Source: Zygnema cylindricum
Lineage: Eukaryota; Streptophyta; Zygnematophyceae; Zygnematales; Zygnemataceae
Direction of reading: 5' to 3'
Length of the DNA stretch: 64,000 bases
Assembly (NCBI GenBank): GCA_037447655.1
Contig: JBBHKE010002729.1
Coordinates: 124,001 to 188,000, forward strand
Shown here in pieces: positions 21,028 through 31,799 of the stretch (the first letter of the stretch is position 1; each line of letters starts with the position of its first letter). A program made the translations under genes and the position numbers. The notes below the pieces were generated by a model, which ran no database searches, was not told the origin of the DNA, and saw nothing but the letters and a program-made list of their open reading frames with translations.

Positions 21028-21904
21028 TCAATTTTTATCTTCTACCTCATTCCATTGAAGCAGCAATCTATCCTCACCTCTGGACCAAATACTTCCTTTC
21101 GAATCACAAACCAAAGCTCTCACTGGACCAGAATGTCTATCCAAAATCGCCACACATGTGGGATTTTTCCATGCTTCCTTCCATCCTCGAATACTTCCCT
21201 CTCTCCTCCCGACCATAACATCTTGTTTCCATCCAGAGCTAAAGCAGAAACTGCCTTCACATGCGCATCCCATTTGATAATTTCTTTCCCATCTAAATCC
21301 CAACAACGTATGCCTCCGCCGTTATGTCCTCCCCACAAAAAATCGTTAGCCACAAGTATAGAAACAATTCTAAAATGGTTTTTAAAAAATGAATATGATT
21401 TTTTTTTCAAACATTTCTTATTCATTGAACGATGGATGTATCCATCCTTCTGGGCTGTCCACATTTGACCTCTCACATCTTTGCTGAAAGAAATAACAGG
21501 ATCGACATTTTCCGATATCCATTCACATTTAATTTTGCCACACAAAAAATGCACTTTGTAATGTTCGAAATATCACTCAAATAGCATTTATTCTGGGATA
21601 TTGCCACCATTGGACCTTTCCTCCAGCTTCCAGTTTGAAATTGACTAATTTACTGATTGTCTTTGAAAAGGACTAGGTCTCCAGAATTACAACGGACCCA
21701 AAGATATCCGGAATCGCAAGACAAAGCAGTTAAAACACGAGTCTTTTTTTTCACAACACATTTCTTCGTATTTATTTCCCAACTGGAAAAATAATCTCCC
21801 TTTGCCACAATTTGTCCATTGCCAATCAGAGCTAGATCACAAATAGCATGATCAACATTTATTGTTTTGGTGAGGCTCATCCTCAACAGCTTTCTGTCCA
21901 TCTG
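21028..21904 (-). pseudogene. WD40-type propeller pseudogene, inverted relative of the NPH3-WD40 gene
   Basis: On the minus strand, a conserved splice acceptor (CTTTTCACAG, complement of 21902-21911) is followed by ATGGACAGAAAGC, matching the second-exon start of the gene at 27154. Propeller repeats are visible (FLWGGHNGGGIRCWDLDGKE, GSIRGWKEAWKNPT, GSIWSRGEDRLLLQW). The first frame ends at a stop at 21650, the next about 100 bp are unreadable, and a further shift occurs near 21230, so it cannot encode a full propeller. I found no NPH3-like exon upstream on the minus strand; the region beyond 22277 is a different repeat. Confidence 0.8.
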
Positions 21905-21911
21905 TGAAAAG

Positions 21912-22276
21912 AAAAGAAAATGGAAGTGAGTTAGTTGTATAACCGCTTAGATTATAAAGATAAGCTCCTATACACGTAGCTTTCAAGATTTTTGACTGTC
22001 ATAACACACTATTATTTGTAGAAAATTCCTCATAAAACCAAGGTTTCTTTTGTAACGGAAAAAAAAACGAAGGCTTAAAAAACAAAGGCACAAAACATCA
22101 TATATCACTTAAAATGGAATAAAACGCAATTGTATACAAATTCAAAATAAAACTGATGGAACAAAAAATTTACCTTCGAGCAATACACTTTAGCGTCTTT
22201 GAAAGTAGAAATTTATTCCTCCTTTGTAAATTTTACAGTTTTGGTGTTATGTCTTTTTTCCCATGCCTGCCTCCGC
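21912..22276. other. upstream flank of the minus-strand WD40 pseudogene
   Basis: This should hold the intron and first exon of the pseudogene. A possible donor (AAG followed by GTAAAT, complement of about 22170-22176) is the only splice-like site seen. No NPH3-like coding sequence is recognisable. Confidence 0.4.
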
Positions 22277-23058
22277 TACCTCCGTAAAAATTGTAATTTT
22301 AGGAGTCCTCCCATCAAAGCCAAATTAAACAAATGTTAACCGTAGTTTCTTGCGATCTGCCAATCTTCTTCTCGATACAAAATATAGTGTGGTAAATATC
22401 CTAGCTGTAATGGAATCCGAATGTTAGTTACTTAGTTAGATTTGTTTTAAAAGATATTCCTAATATAGATACAGAGTTTAGATAGATACAGTAAAGTATT
22501 CAATTTGCTGACGAGAAGTTGAAATTGTATTAGCTATAAAATGGTTTGTGATTTTTTTTGTAGAAACTTAGAGAATCACAAAATATAATGACATATGTAA
22601 TAGTTCAATTCACTCCAAGATTGTATATTTATAGAGATGTGGGGAAACAATCACATTAACAATCATAACAGAAATCCCTTGCAATAGCCTAGAATTCCAA
22701 GACAATCTTCGATTGGGCAAGGATTTTATATTACGGCTGAGAATTTTATATTCCCTGAGTTGACAAATTGCAGAGATCAGCTCCATTTGTTGTCACTGCG
22801 ATTTTCAGCCGTTGGATTATTGCCAATCTGACCGTGTGGCCACAAATTTGCGGGATACGCATTACAGGATACTTTAAACGACGTACGTTGGATGTAAAAG
22901 TGCATTTTGTAATGCTGCCACGTGTGCTCCATGCTTCATAGGGCGGTATTACAATGTTAAGCGTTTGCCTAACAAGGTAGGACGATTTTTGGAACGCTTT
23001 CCTTATAAGTTGTATATACGACAACGAAACTGTTTCCAATCTGTTCGTAACAGAGTAG
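22277..23058 (+). repeat. dispersed 0.75-kb repeat, copy 1
   Basis: It matches 37313-38063 in the same orientation throughout, for example aaatatagtgtggtaaatat, gacatatgtaatagttcaat and ttaaacgacgtacgttggat. In both copies a CACCGCG-family element starts immediately at the right border; in copy 2 another one ends exactly at the left border. No coding region was recognised. Confidence 0.75.
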
Positions 23059-23060
23059 TA

Positions 23061-23599
23061 CACCGCGAATCGTTATTAGTGTCAAAGTCACTAATTTGGG
23101 TTCTTAAAATTTTGATTTTTTTTTTCAAATAGGATACATGATTATAATTTTTCCTTGACGTTAATTAAGGTACCGTACAAAATAGCGTAAAGCCCGAAAG
23201 TACAAAAGTATATAAATAGTGTGGTGTACGGTCGATGTCAGACCGTACATAACTGTACCTTTTCAAGTGAAAATTTACAAAAAATGAATTAAATCAGACG
23301 CGCACGCATAGGAACGTGCGCTAAAAAAATGGGATTAGTCTGACACGTAAATTAGTATAGCATGTACGGATATTTTAAATTCGCGACGGCGTACGATTTC
23401 TAATATTTTGTACGAATACATATATTAATGTATATAATCGTACGGCGAATATTCCATTTTTGCTGTTCCCAAATTAGCATAAACGCCGAAATTAGAATAC
23501 ACCTATTTTCTGAAAATTTTCAAATTCTTAATGAGCATCAATTACGGTAAATTTACTTCAACACTATTTAAACTTTGACACTAATAACGATTCGCGGTG
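23061..23599. mobile_element. complete 539-bp TA-flanked inverted-repeat element
   Basis: The ends caccgcgaatcgttattagt and ctaataacgattcgcggtg are near-perfect inverted repeats, with TA at 23059-23060 and 23600-23601. The interior is the reverse complement of the 6376-6905 copy. No transposase. Confidence 0.85.
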
Positions 23600-23601
23600 T
23601 A

Positions 23602-23733
23602 CACCGCGCATCGTTATTAGTGTCAAATTTTAAATAGTGTGGAAGTAAATATACCGTCATTGACGCTAATTAAGATTTAAAAAAAAAAAAAAAAAAAGGT
23701 GTATTCTAATTTCGGCGTTTATGCTAATTTGTA
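23602..23733. mobile_element. truncated CACCGCG-family element abutting the previous one
   Basis: The left end caccgcgcatcgttattagt starts directly after the TA that closes the preceding element, so the two copies share one TA. After about 130 bp of family sequence (to ttatgctaatttg) it is cut by a GTGTTGTG-type element. Confidence 0.7.
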
Positions 23734-23735
23734 GT

Positions 23736-23935
23736 GTTGTGTATCGGTAAAAAACTTATCGCGATAACACCGATACCGATAGTTATCGGTTATCGAACGG
23801 TCAGAGCTTCCGATATATCGGTCTGGGACCAACAAATTCCATATCGGCGATAACTTAAAAATATATAGTATGCGTACAATAGTACTTTATAACATACTGT
23901 ATTATTTTACTGATTTTATATAGCGTGGCATGCCA
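23736..23935. mobile_element. partial GTGTTGTGTATCG-end element
   Basis: The left terminus gtgttgtgtatcggtaaaaa follows a TA and is followed by palindromic CGATAT or TATCG motifs. It matches, inverted, the fragment at 43463-43509. The right terminus is missing before the duplicated block at 23952. Confidence 0.6.
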
Positions 23936-23951
23936 CGTATAAAAATCTGTT

Positions 23952-24864
23952 CAGTGACCACGACAACGACGACAACATGACCACAGCGACCACCACGACA
24001 ACGACAACAACACGTCGACACGTCATTGACCACGATAACAACGACAACACGTCGACAGCTACAGACAATGGCCACGACAACGAGGACAATGACCACGACA
24101 ACGACAATACCACGAAAGTGACGTTGACGTCGACGGCGACAACGACAACGACCACGACAACGACACAAAAGGGACGTCGACGGCGACAACGACCACGAAA
24201 CGACGTCGACGGCGATAGCGACCACGACCACGACGACATCGATACCGACCGGGTCACTTTAAAAGTAGGACCATCCAAAACCCAAGGCCATCCAAGGAAA
24301 AGGTACGGGTGTTCGTTTGTTATAACGCGCATGATAAACGGGCATGACAAACGGGCATGAAAAATGGGCATGATAAAACAAAACATGACAAACGGGAATG
24401 AAAAATAGGCATGATAAAACAAAAAATGAATCATGCTCGTGTAACATGCATGCATGAAAAACGGGCAAGACAAACGGGCAACGGGCATGAAAAACAAGCA
24501 TGATAAAACAAAACATGAACCATGCTCGTGTAACAGGCATTGATTATCTGGTGGTAAAAAACATCACTTGGGGTGATGTGTTCCATGGTAACAAAAAGCG
24601 CTTAGTTCCGTTGCCGCGGGGTAAAAATTTGGGCGTCCAACGTAGCACGTTGGATCGCGGAAAAAGTTTCCGGACAATCCGTGAATCTTCCACTCCACAC
24701 GACACAGTGTATCGATGTTTTATAAACCATTCTAAAGTTTTGTTTCACAACCACGCTTGTTAAATCGACGAATGCGATTGAGAGATAAAATTCCCATCTT
24801 TCGATTGGTGGCCTTCAATCGAGAAATGGATAGGTGTGCACGGAGAAAAGCTGCTCCAAGTGGC
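23952..24864. repeat. 913-bp block identical to 54324-55236
   Basis: The block is base-for-base the same as 54324-55236 as far as I can read (constant offset 30372), and diverges abruptly on both sides. It contains a CGACAA/CCACGA-type microsatellite (about 23955-24245), a minisatellite of gggcatgataaaacaaaaca-like units (about 24327-24540), and about 320 bp shared more loosely with 41345-41625. The long frames it yields (Thr/Arg-rich on one strand, Val-rich on the other) are products of the simple repeat, not genes. Confidence 0.85.
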
Positions 24865-24892
24865 AAAAAAAACATCAACACTAATAGCGAGT

Positions 24893-26328
24893 CATAGTGT
24901 AGTACAGCCGTACAGGGATGGATAGTTGGATACAGGGAAGGACCCAAAAACTTTGTCCGCTATCCAACACACTCGCTTAACGCTTCGCTTTTACCTCGTG
25001 ACCAGCGTGATTAAACGCTTTTTGAAACCATGGAAAATCTCCCTTGATTTTGATGGCATTTCAGTTGTCAAAGTACGAACTACGCATCGTGACGTGACAG
25101 AGGCAATGATAGTGCCACGAAGCGCGACGACGTGACATCACGGAATTTCAAAGCGCCGCATGATGTCGCGGGAAGATTTTGTAAATTTTTCACAAAGGAA
25201 AGCAGGACGCTCATTGGACGCCCATATAATTTCTTATTCGAGGATCGCTGTAGCCGTACAAACTTCGTGGATTCGATAAAGTATGATGTACGGTCACTAT
25301 GGTTGGCATGCAGTACAGCATTCCGTACACATTTTTACTGTTTTGGCGTGTGAAATTGTAAAATAAGCGGCTCAATGTTTTATTTGGCAATAAATCCATA
25401 AAGTGGGCGAATCGGATTTTTTTCGGCGACTGCTGAAGACCGTTTTTAAAAATATTGACAAACAATTTTAATGTACCTTTGCTTATATTTTCCTTTTCCG
25501 TAGAATACACGCGTTAATAAATCAGAGGTCCGTCTGATTTCCCTCGCGGCTATCCAAATTTTTGCCCTTATGAAGATGAAACCTTCTTTGCGTCCTATCG
25601 AGTTTAAAAAAAAAAAACGAAACCGAAAACGCAAATCGTCCCAATGTAGCCCAACACGAAATCGAGACCGTCGGATTGAACAGCATGAACACGTGGCAAA
25701 ATGTCGCTTGTCGAAACAGCATGCCAGGTGACAACAGATCTGCACCGTCCAAAGTCTCTAGATTAGCATGTTGAGTAGAAAGAAGATTTTATTTCCAAAA
25801 TCGCGATGATAAGACTATCCAAGTACAAAACATGGAATGTAACTAAAAAGAGTTACATGACCATCATTAGCACAATGTCACGTCACAGGCACAAGGATAC
25901 AGGTATAAATGCATTGAAGTTATTGCCAGATAATGTTTTGGGATCGCAGCTAAAACTCAGGCACTTCACCATAAAAGCCGTTTTTGGTTTACTGGAAATA
26001 AATAAATGGATTAAGAAAAGAAAATAACATCAAGAAAAGAAACCATATATATATATTTTTTTTCAAAGAAATGTAACCTTAAGGACCTGCTGTGGCGTGT
26101 ACATATTCTCCTTTTTTTGTTTGTCAATCATTGTTTCTTCTAGATGGAGAACCAATGCTTTGAAATTTTATGTCGCATGCTGAAGCCAAAATACCTTTTT
26201 AGAAAGGTTTATCCATGGTGAAAGCGGACAACAGTTATTATTCTGACAACAGTTTTCGCTTCTTCAGTTTTTGTTTTTTTCTTTTATTTCCTATTTGGTG
26301 TTTTAGTTGAAATTCGAAGAAAACTGTG
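24893..26328 (+). repeat. 5' flank of the NPH3-WD40 unit, copy A
   Basis: This about 1.4-kb non-coding flank is shared with 49680-51248 (copy B) and 55275-56654 (copy C). Shared landmarks are tacctcgtgaccagcgtgat, gcgccgcatgatgtcgcggg, gagaccgtcggattgaacag, cagatctgcaccgtccaaag and ttagcatgttgagt. Because flank and gene always travel together, the duplicated unit includes the promoter region. No TATA box could be assigned with confidence. Confidence 0.75.
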
Positions 26329-28044
26329 ATGGCACCCTTTTCTCTCTCTCAACTTTTGAGTAGAAAAATCGGCGAATTGACACTCCCAAATATTCAAGGT
26401 TTGACAAATAAGTCGATTTTGGATCTCGTCTCGAGCCGTTCTCAATTTTTTTTGGATCAAAATGATGATAACGAACCTTCGAAAAATCAAAAACGTTTTG
26501 TGACTCTCATTGACCAATACCTCTTGTGGGCAGTTTCCCACAAAAAAGACTTTGAATTTGAAGATTTTAGAACACTTCTGGACTCCATTCCTTCTAATGC
26601 GTGGGAAAATTGTATCACAATATATAATCTTGTAGATTCTTTGTTCGAGCGGTATCCAACTGTGGGTAAAAGTGATCGAATTCGTTTATGTGATTTCTTG
26701 GATCCTCTCAAAATGTCCGAAAATACAATCGAATATGCGATGCGGAACAATCGGATTCCTTTACAGCCAGCATATTTCTCCACATTGTATTTTGTTCAGA
26801 AGAAGAAAATTTACAACTTGCAAGAAAACATGAAAAATATTCATTCAGAAATAGTTTCGAAAAATGGTGTGGACACGGAGGCTGAAAATGGAAAAAATAA
26901 AGCGGAGGTAGACTCTTTACAGGAGTGTAAAAAGAATAGTCTTGAGGTAAGCTTTTTTTGTTTCCTTTGGACTCATAATTTTTTTAAAATGTTAGAGATT
27001 GTTATTTTTCTTCTTTAAATTCCTAAAGATATCCATGAAAACATATGGGTGTTGACATTTTACATTTTAAAATCTAGAGACTTACATGTGTAAAGGCCAA
27101 TTTTTACTGAAACCATTTTTTTTTCTTTTCTTTCTATTTTCTGTTTTTCACAGATGGAAAAACTGCTGGAGATGACTGTAGCCACAGAACTTAGTGGTGG
27201 TTATGCTATTAGACATCTTGTTTCAGTCGGCAATGATCAAATTGTGGCAATTGGAGATTTTTTTTTTTTTTTGAATATATATACGAAGGAATTTCGTTCC
27301 AGGAGCGGAGGTCTTATTGTGGCTGGGGTCGCTTATGATTGCCATTCACAACTACTTTGGGTCGGTTATAGCGTCGGTTTATTATCTATATTCAAAGTCG
27401 GGATAACGATCGATCCTTACACTCAAATTGGGAGTTGTATAAAAGTACTTACGATAATAAATAGTACGTGCTATGTGGGAAGCAATAATAGCATTTCAGA
27501 GTGGACATATTCGAAATCTAAAATTAAATGTGACTGGATATCGACTCACAAAATGGCTCCTGTGACGTCATTTTGCCAAGATTGGAGAAATCAACTGTGG
27601 TCAGCTCACAAAGATGGAACCATTATGTGTTGGAAGGATAGGAAGTGTAAACAAATATTTCCGGATGACTCAAGATTGGTTTCCTCACTTGTGGCTAATG
27701 AGTTTTTGTGGGGAGGACAAAACGACGGAAAAATATTTTGTTGGGATTTGGATGGGGAGTTTGTTAACGAATGGCAAGGACATCCGACAGGTGTTTCTTC
27801 TTTACTCTTGGATGAGAGGACTTTGTGGTCTGGAGGGGAGGAGGGAAGTATTCGAGGATGGAGGGAAGCATGGGAAAATCCCACACGTGTGGCTATTTTG
27901 GAAGGACATTCGGGTCCAGTGAGAGCTTTGGTTTGTGATTCGGATGGAAGTATTTGGTCCGGAGGTGATGATAAACTCCTAAAACAATGGAAACGGGTCG
28001 AAGAAGAAGAAGAAGATGAAGAAGACGAAGAGGTAGAAGAATAA
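26329..28044 (+). CDS. NPH3-like domain fused to a seven-bladed WD40-type propeller, 2 exons, 502 aa
   Basis: Exon 1 is 26329-26946 (206 codons), then a 207-bp GT-AG phase-0 intron, then exon 2 27154-28044 (296 codons). Exon 1 resembles the C-terminal two-thirds of the plant NPH3 domain: TLIDQYLLWAV (59-69), LLDSIP (83-88), YNLVDSLFERYPTVGKSDRI (99-118), RLCDFLDPLKMS (119-130), NNRIPLQ (140-146), LYFVQKKKIYN (153-163). The N-terminal BTB domain of typical NPH3 proteins is absent. Exon 2 gives seven propeller repeats, each ending like LWSGGEEGSIRGW: about 236-248, 274-286, 313-323, 354-366, 391-403, 430-442 and 473-485, then a Glu/Asp-rich tail. NPH3 proteins usually act as CUL3 substrate adaptors; without BTB that role is unproven here. 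An alternative is that exon 2 is used alone, since it opens with ATG. Both exons are open, unlike the related copies. Confidence 0.78.
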
Positions 28045-28850
28045 GATGTCAAAAAAATAAATCGAAATCGTCGTGCCCTCTTGAAATAAACTTGCGATCG
28101 GGCTAACCTAGTGGGATCGACGAGAAAATAGTATAAAAAATCACATTAAAATAATGCATTAGGTGAAATAAAAACGATAAAAACGATAAAAACGATAAAA
28201 ACACACTCTAGATGTTGGTTAGAGATGAGAATTTTAAGGATTTGATTGCATTTTCCAATTGTTTTGTTTTTCTTTGAATGAATTTCATTCTTTGTCTTGT
28301 TGCAGAATCCTAGGTTTTTTAAATTTTGATTGTGACAATGTCTAAAACGCTTCTTCTTTATTTTCCGAGATTCCCATAATTTTGAATGGATGGACTTGCT
28401 TGGTCTTCTATTTTATAAATGTTTCAAATCTCATCATTCGATTCAAATATTTTTACACATCGTAATCTTGTACAAAAAATTCTTTCTTGTTTCAAATTAT
28501 ATTTTCATCGCTTTACCGTCTTTTTTTTCGTTTTTTTTCGTTTCGTTTTTTCGTTTTGTCACCTTTGTCGGAAGGTGACTTCACCTTATTTTATAACTAT
28601 CTCGCCAGACGAATTTTAAAGGAGGTCGGAGAAGTCGGCAATCGGCGAATCAGGCAACAAAGATCATCTTGCGGATCGCTCGGGGAACCCATTCCGGATC
28701 CGATCTCCCCCCCCCCCCCCCCACCCCTCTTCCCTCCCCCCCCCCCCCCCCCTCCTGTTTCCTTTCATCTCTCCATCTTGTCCCTCTTTGAGATGAGATC
28801 AGGAAAGACCTTCATTCCTTCCTCTAGGATCGGTTGAGGTCAAGCACCTA
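28045..28850 (+). other. 3' flank of the NPH3-WD40 gene
   Basis: The first about 500 bp are shared with the downstream flanks of copies B (52991-53420) and C (59735-60190), for example tgcgatcgggctaacctagt and gtgggatcgacgaga. AATAAA at 28085-28090 is a candidate polyadenylation signal. A nine-base unit aaaaacgat repeats four times near 28170-28200. Confidence 0.6.
28709..28756. repeat. poly-C / pyrimidine tract
   Basis: Two long runs of C (16-18 bases each) separated by acccctcttccct. Such a G/C homopolymer is prone to slippage and could form unusual DNA structure. Confidence 0.8.
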
Positions 28851-29019
28851 ATTTTGAAATAATATTTAGTAAAAAATAACAAAAAAAAAGGAAAAAAAGG
28901 TTGAACAAAAGGATAAACGGTAAAGCTGACGTCAATGGGACTTTTCGTTTTCTACTTCTTTTGAAGAGCTTTCCTTCTTCTCTTATTTTTCTTCTAACTC
29001 CTCCTCCGACGAATCACTT

Positions 29020-29265
29020 AGAGAGAGAAGGAGAGAGCTAAGAATGGAGAGATATAGAGGGAAGGAGAGGGTAGAGAGAGTGAGAGTCTCTAAAAATGGA
29101 GGGAGAAGAGAGGTCTAGGGACAGGGAGGTTCAGTAAGAGCGAGAAGGGTAAGGGGAGGGAAAAGGAAGGGTAAAGAGGAGGGAAGTGGAGGGTAAAGGG
29201 GGTAGGGAAAGAGGAGGAAGGAGGCGAGGGAATCGGGAGGGGGGTGGGGAGGGGAGAGGGCATAT
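29020..29265. repeat. purine-rich tract (GGGAGA/GAGAGG type)
   Basis: Nearly all purine on the plus strand for about 240 bp, with words like gaggagggaagtggagggt. The apparent reading frame on the other strand (Pro/Ser/Leu-rich) is a by-product. Confidence 0.8.
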
Positions 29266-29497
29266 GTACAACTAGAAAATTTTGCCACATAATCTTTTTT
29301 TCAGATGTAGAATTTTGACGACTTCAAAGAAATTGACAAAATATTCATTCATTCAAACATCTCTTTGGAAAATGTTGTCGACACGGAGGTTAAAAAAACC
29401 ACGGATGCTACAAAAACAATACAAAAAATGTAAAACGTAAGAAGAGATAAACTTTTTGTTGAACAACGTCGGCTTGTCGAGTACTGGTTTAGTCTAT

Positions 29498-29655
29498 CCA
29501 CATTCGAATTAAACTCATAAAGAGGCAGTAAACTCATAATTAGATAGTTCATATTCGAAGTATACTCATAAATATATAATTGACATTCGAAGTAAATTGT
29601 TAGAGACATATCTCACATTCGAAGTAAACTTATAACTATATAATTCACATTCCAA
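29498..29655. repeat. degenerate tandem repeat of about 45 bp
   Basis: Four imperfect units built on acattcgaagtaaactcata followed by an AT-rich spacer. No function can be assigned. Confidence 0.65.
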
Positions 29656-30660
29656 CACACATGGTACAGGGAAACACGGGGAGTGGGGTACTGCAGAATG
29701 CAGAGTACCATAAGTACCATGGTAACATGGTAGTGGTTTACACATTGTATAGGTCATAAGCTTATGGGGAGGATGACCAAAATCTTTAATGAAAAGCCAT
29801 TAGAAAAAGTGTTGTCGAATGATATCCTCTCAAGCTCCATTTGCCATCCATTGACCTGACCTTTGCGAAAAAGGATTATATAGGTTATACAACATTCCAG
29901 CACTCTTTTATAAATACATAATAAGCACTTTCAGTTCTTACATTTAGCACCGTGGTACAAATCTTCAATTTCTACTTCGAATACAAATTTTACATTCGAG
30001 TTTTGTGTTTGATTACTTTTCACGACTTTCAACATGTGAAGTAATGACCAAAATAAAGCACGACGATTAGTTATTAAGGTAAAGAAATTATTAGTGTGAA
30101 AAAACAAACAGTGTTAATAACTCTATTTTGAGTAAAATGAATGACTCCAACAAAACATTAACGTTAATTTATACATCTAACATTAATTTGAATACACATT
30201 CCCCCTATAGCGTGTGTTCACATTGTCGACGTTTAAATATGTGGGAACAGGTTCTCGTGATTTTCTCTCATATTTATTACTAGGAATTAAATTTGAATGC
30301 CCTTTCTTGTGTTAAGACCAGCCACTTTCACGTCTCGACGCCGTTATTTAACACTTTTTTTGTACGTTTGTACGAAATAAAGAGCAATTTTAATACGGAC
30401 TAGCACATTCTGTACACCATTGTTCAATTATTGCATAAATTGGTGCAATTAACATTAACAAATTTCGTAACTATATCAACTTAAAGGAAAAAATACAATT
30501 ATTGATTCTATTGGAGGGTTTGAGGGTTAAATATTAAGGGCGCCAAGTTAGTGTTATTAGCATTAAAAGTTATTCACGGTGTAGTTTAATGGCACGACCT
30601 AATGGTAAATATTAATGTTAGTGAACGTGTCTTTACGATAACAGGCAAAGAGTGATGGAA
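29656..30660. other. intergenic, mostly unassigned
   Basis: No gene seen. A sequence resembling a CACCGCG-family right end (agttattcacggtgta) lies near 30565-30582, without a matching left end. Confidence 0.4.
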
Positions 30661-30675
30661 CGGAGAGGCCTAACA

Positions 30676-31612
30676 GGGTGTGCCTATGTGTTAATGTATC
30701 CTATTTTTTTGTCATTTTCCTCCGAAATTTTGTCCGCAAAAGTGAAAATATTTTTTTCGTTCGGAAAAAATTGTAATAACCACAATGCAATGTGCATCAT
30801 CTTTATACTTTGAATGTACTCCAGTTTTGGCGTTTTTTGTACTCAGTTTGGCGTTTTCCTCCGTTCGACCCAAGCGCATGCGGTTCCAACTCATCAAAAA
30901 TCTTTACCCAAAATCACCTCGCCGGGGTGATTTTAGTTAAAGTACCACTGGAGCAGTGAATAATGAAACATCCATGCATGTGCCAAAAAAATGTGATGTT
31001 TTTAGCAGGAGAGATAGTACTCGCTATTTTTTTCTCGCCCTTGAGGCGCATATATGTAAAAAACTTGTAGGGGTGAACCTCCACTTTCATTCATAGCTCC
31101 TTTGTATAAGTCTAAGTCGTCGTCGCCTTTCCCTCTCCCACTGACATTATCGTTATTATCTCACACTTCTTAGAATGAAATGTGAGAATACTGGTATAAA
31201 ATGAAAGAGCTCTAAACAAGATTTTTTTTTACTACCTTTGGGCGTATTTTGAGGGCAAGTAGAGTGAGAAAATACAAAAAAACAAAGTCAAGAAGCCATG
31301 GCGATTTTTTGTTGATTTAGTGACGTCGACATTGTCATAAGTAAGCATGACGTCACAATTTCACAAAACCCTACACATCTTCAATGTCACAGAAAAATAA
31401 ACGTCTACAAACGTCTTGTTTTTGATAACGTAACCAATTGCCGCAAGTTTTTAGTCGCCTTCAACCGTCACAACTTTTACTCTACGACCATCACATTTCA
31501 AAGTAATGATTCTATTTTAGGACATTGGAACTCTATGATAAGTAGTACGGAGAATCTTCAATAAAATCTAAACTTATTTTTTAAAGTAACTCTTACATGG
31601 GCACATACCGTA
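30676..31612. mobile_element. Harbinger-like non-autonomous element, approximate ends
   Basis: The left part gggtgtgcctatgtgttaat and right part acatgggcacatacc are roughly inverted and resemble the GGG(Y)RTGTCCCCATGT family. The interior shares tagtgacgtcgacattgtca and aaaccctacacat with the copies at 15.9, 32.5 and 40.4 kb. The target duplication is unclear, so the ends are approximate. Confidence 0.5.
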
Positions 31613-31799
31613 ATAGAAAAACGTTGTTGATCGAGTAACACATTTTTGAATATTTTTTGCACGATGGAGAGTACACCAAAAAAAATGTTTGTCTGCTTGC
31701 AACTCTATGCGAAATTTCATATTTTGTTTTTGCAAGGGTCTTTGGCAACGACTTTGACAACGATTGTTATTTTCGCAAGAGAAAGTCCTTTGAAAGCCC

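Noticed and set aside
21013-21468. Plus-strand frame of 151 codons
   Set aside because: Antisense shadow of the minus-strand WD40 pseudogene.
23916-24497. Long Val/Ser-rich and Thr/Arg-rich reading frames over the CGACAA repeat (also 54262-54869)
   Set aside because: They are translations of a simple-sequence array on both strands, have no start context or codon signal, and are identical in both copies only because the DNA block is identical.
27606-28052. Ser/Pro-rich minus-strand frame (also 52555-53001 and 58013-58345)
   Set aside because: Antisense shadow of the propeller exon; present in all copies because the sense strand is conserved.
29090-29290. Pro/Ser/Leu-rich frame on the minus strand, and similar ones at 53593 and 63440
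   Set aside because: Translations of purine-rich tracts.
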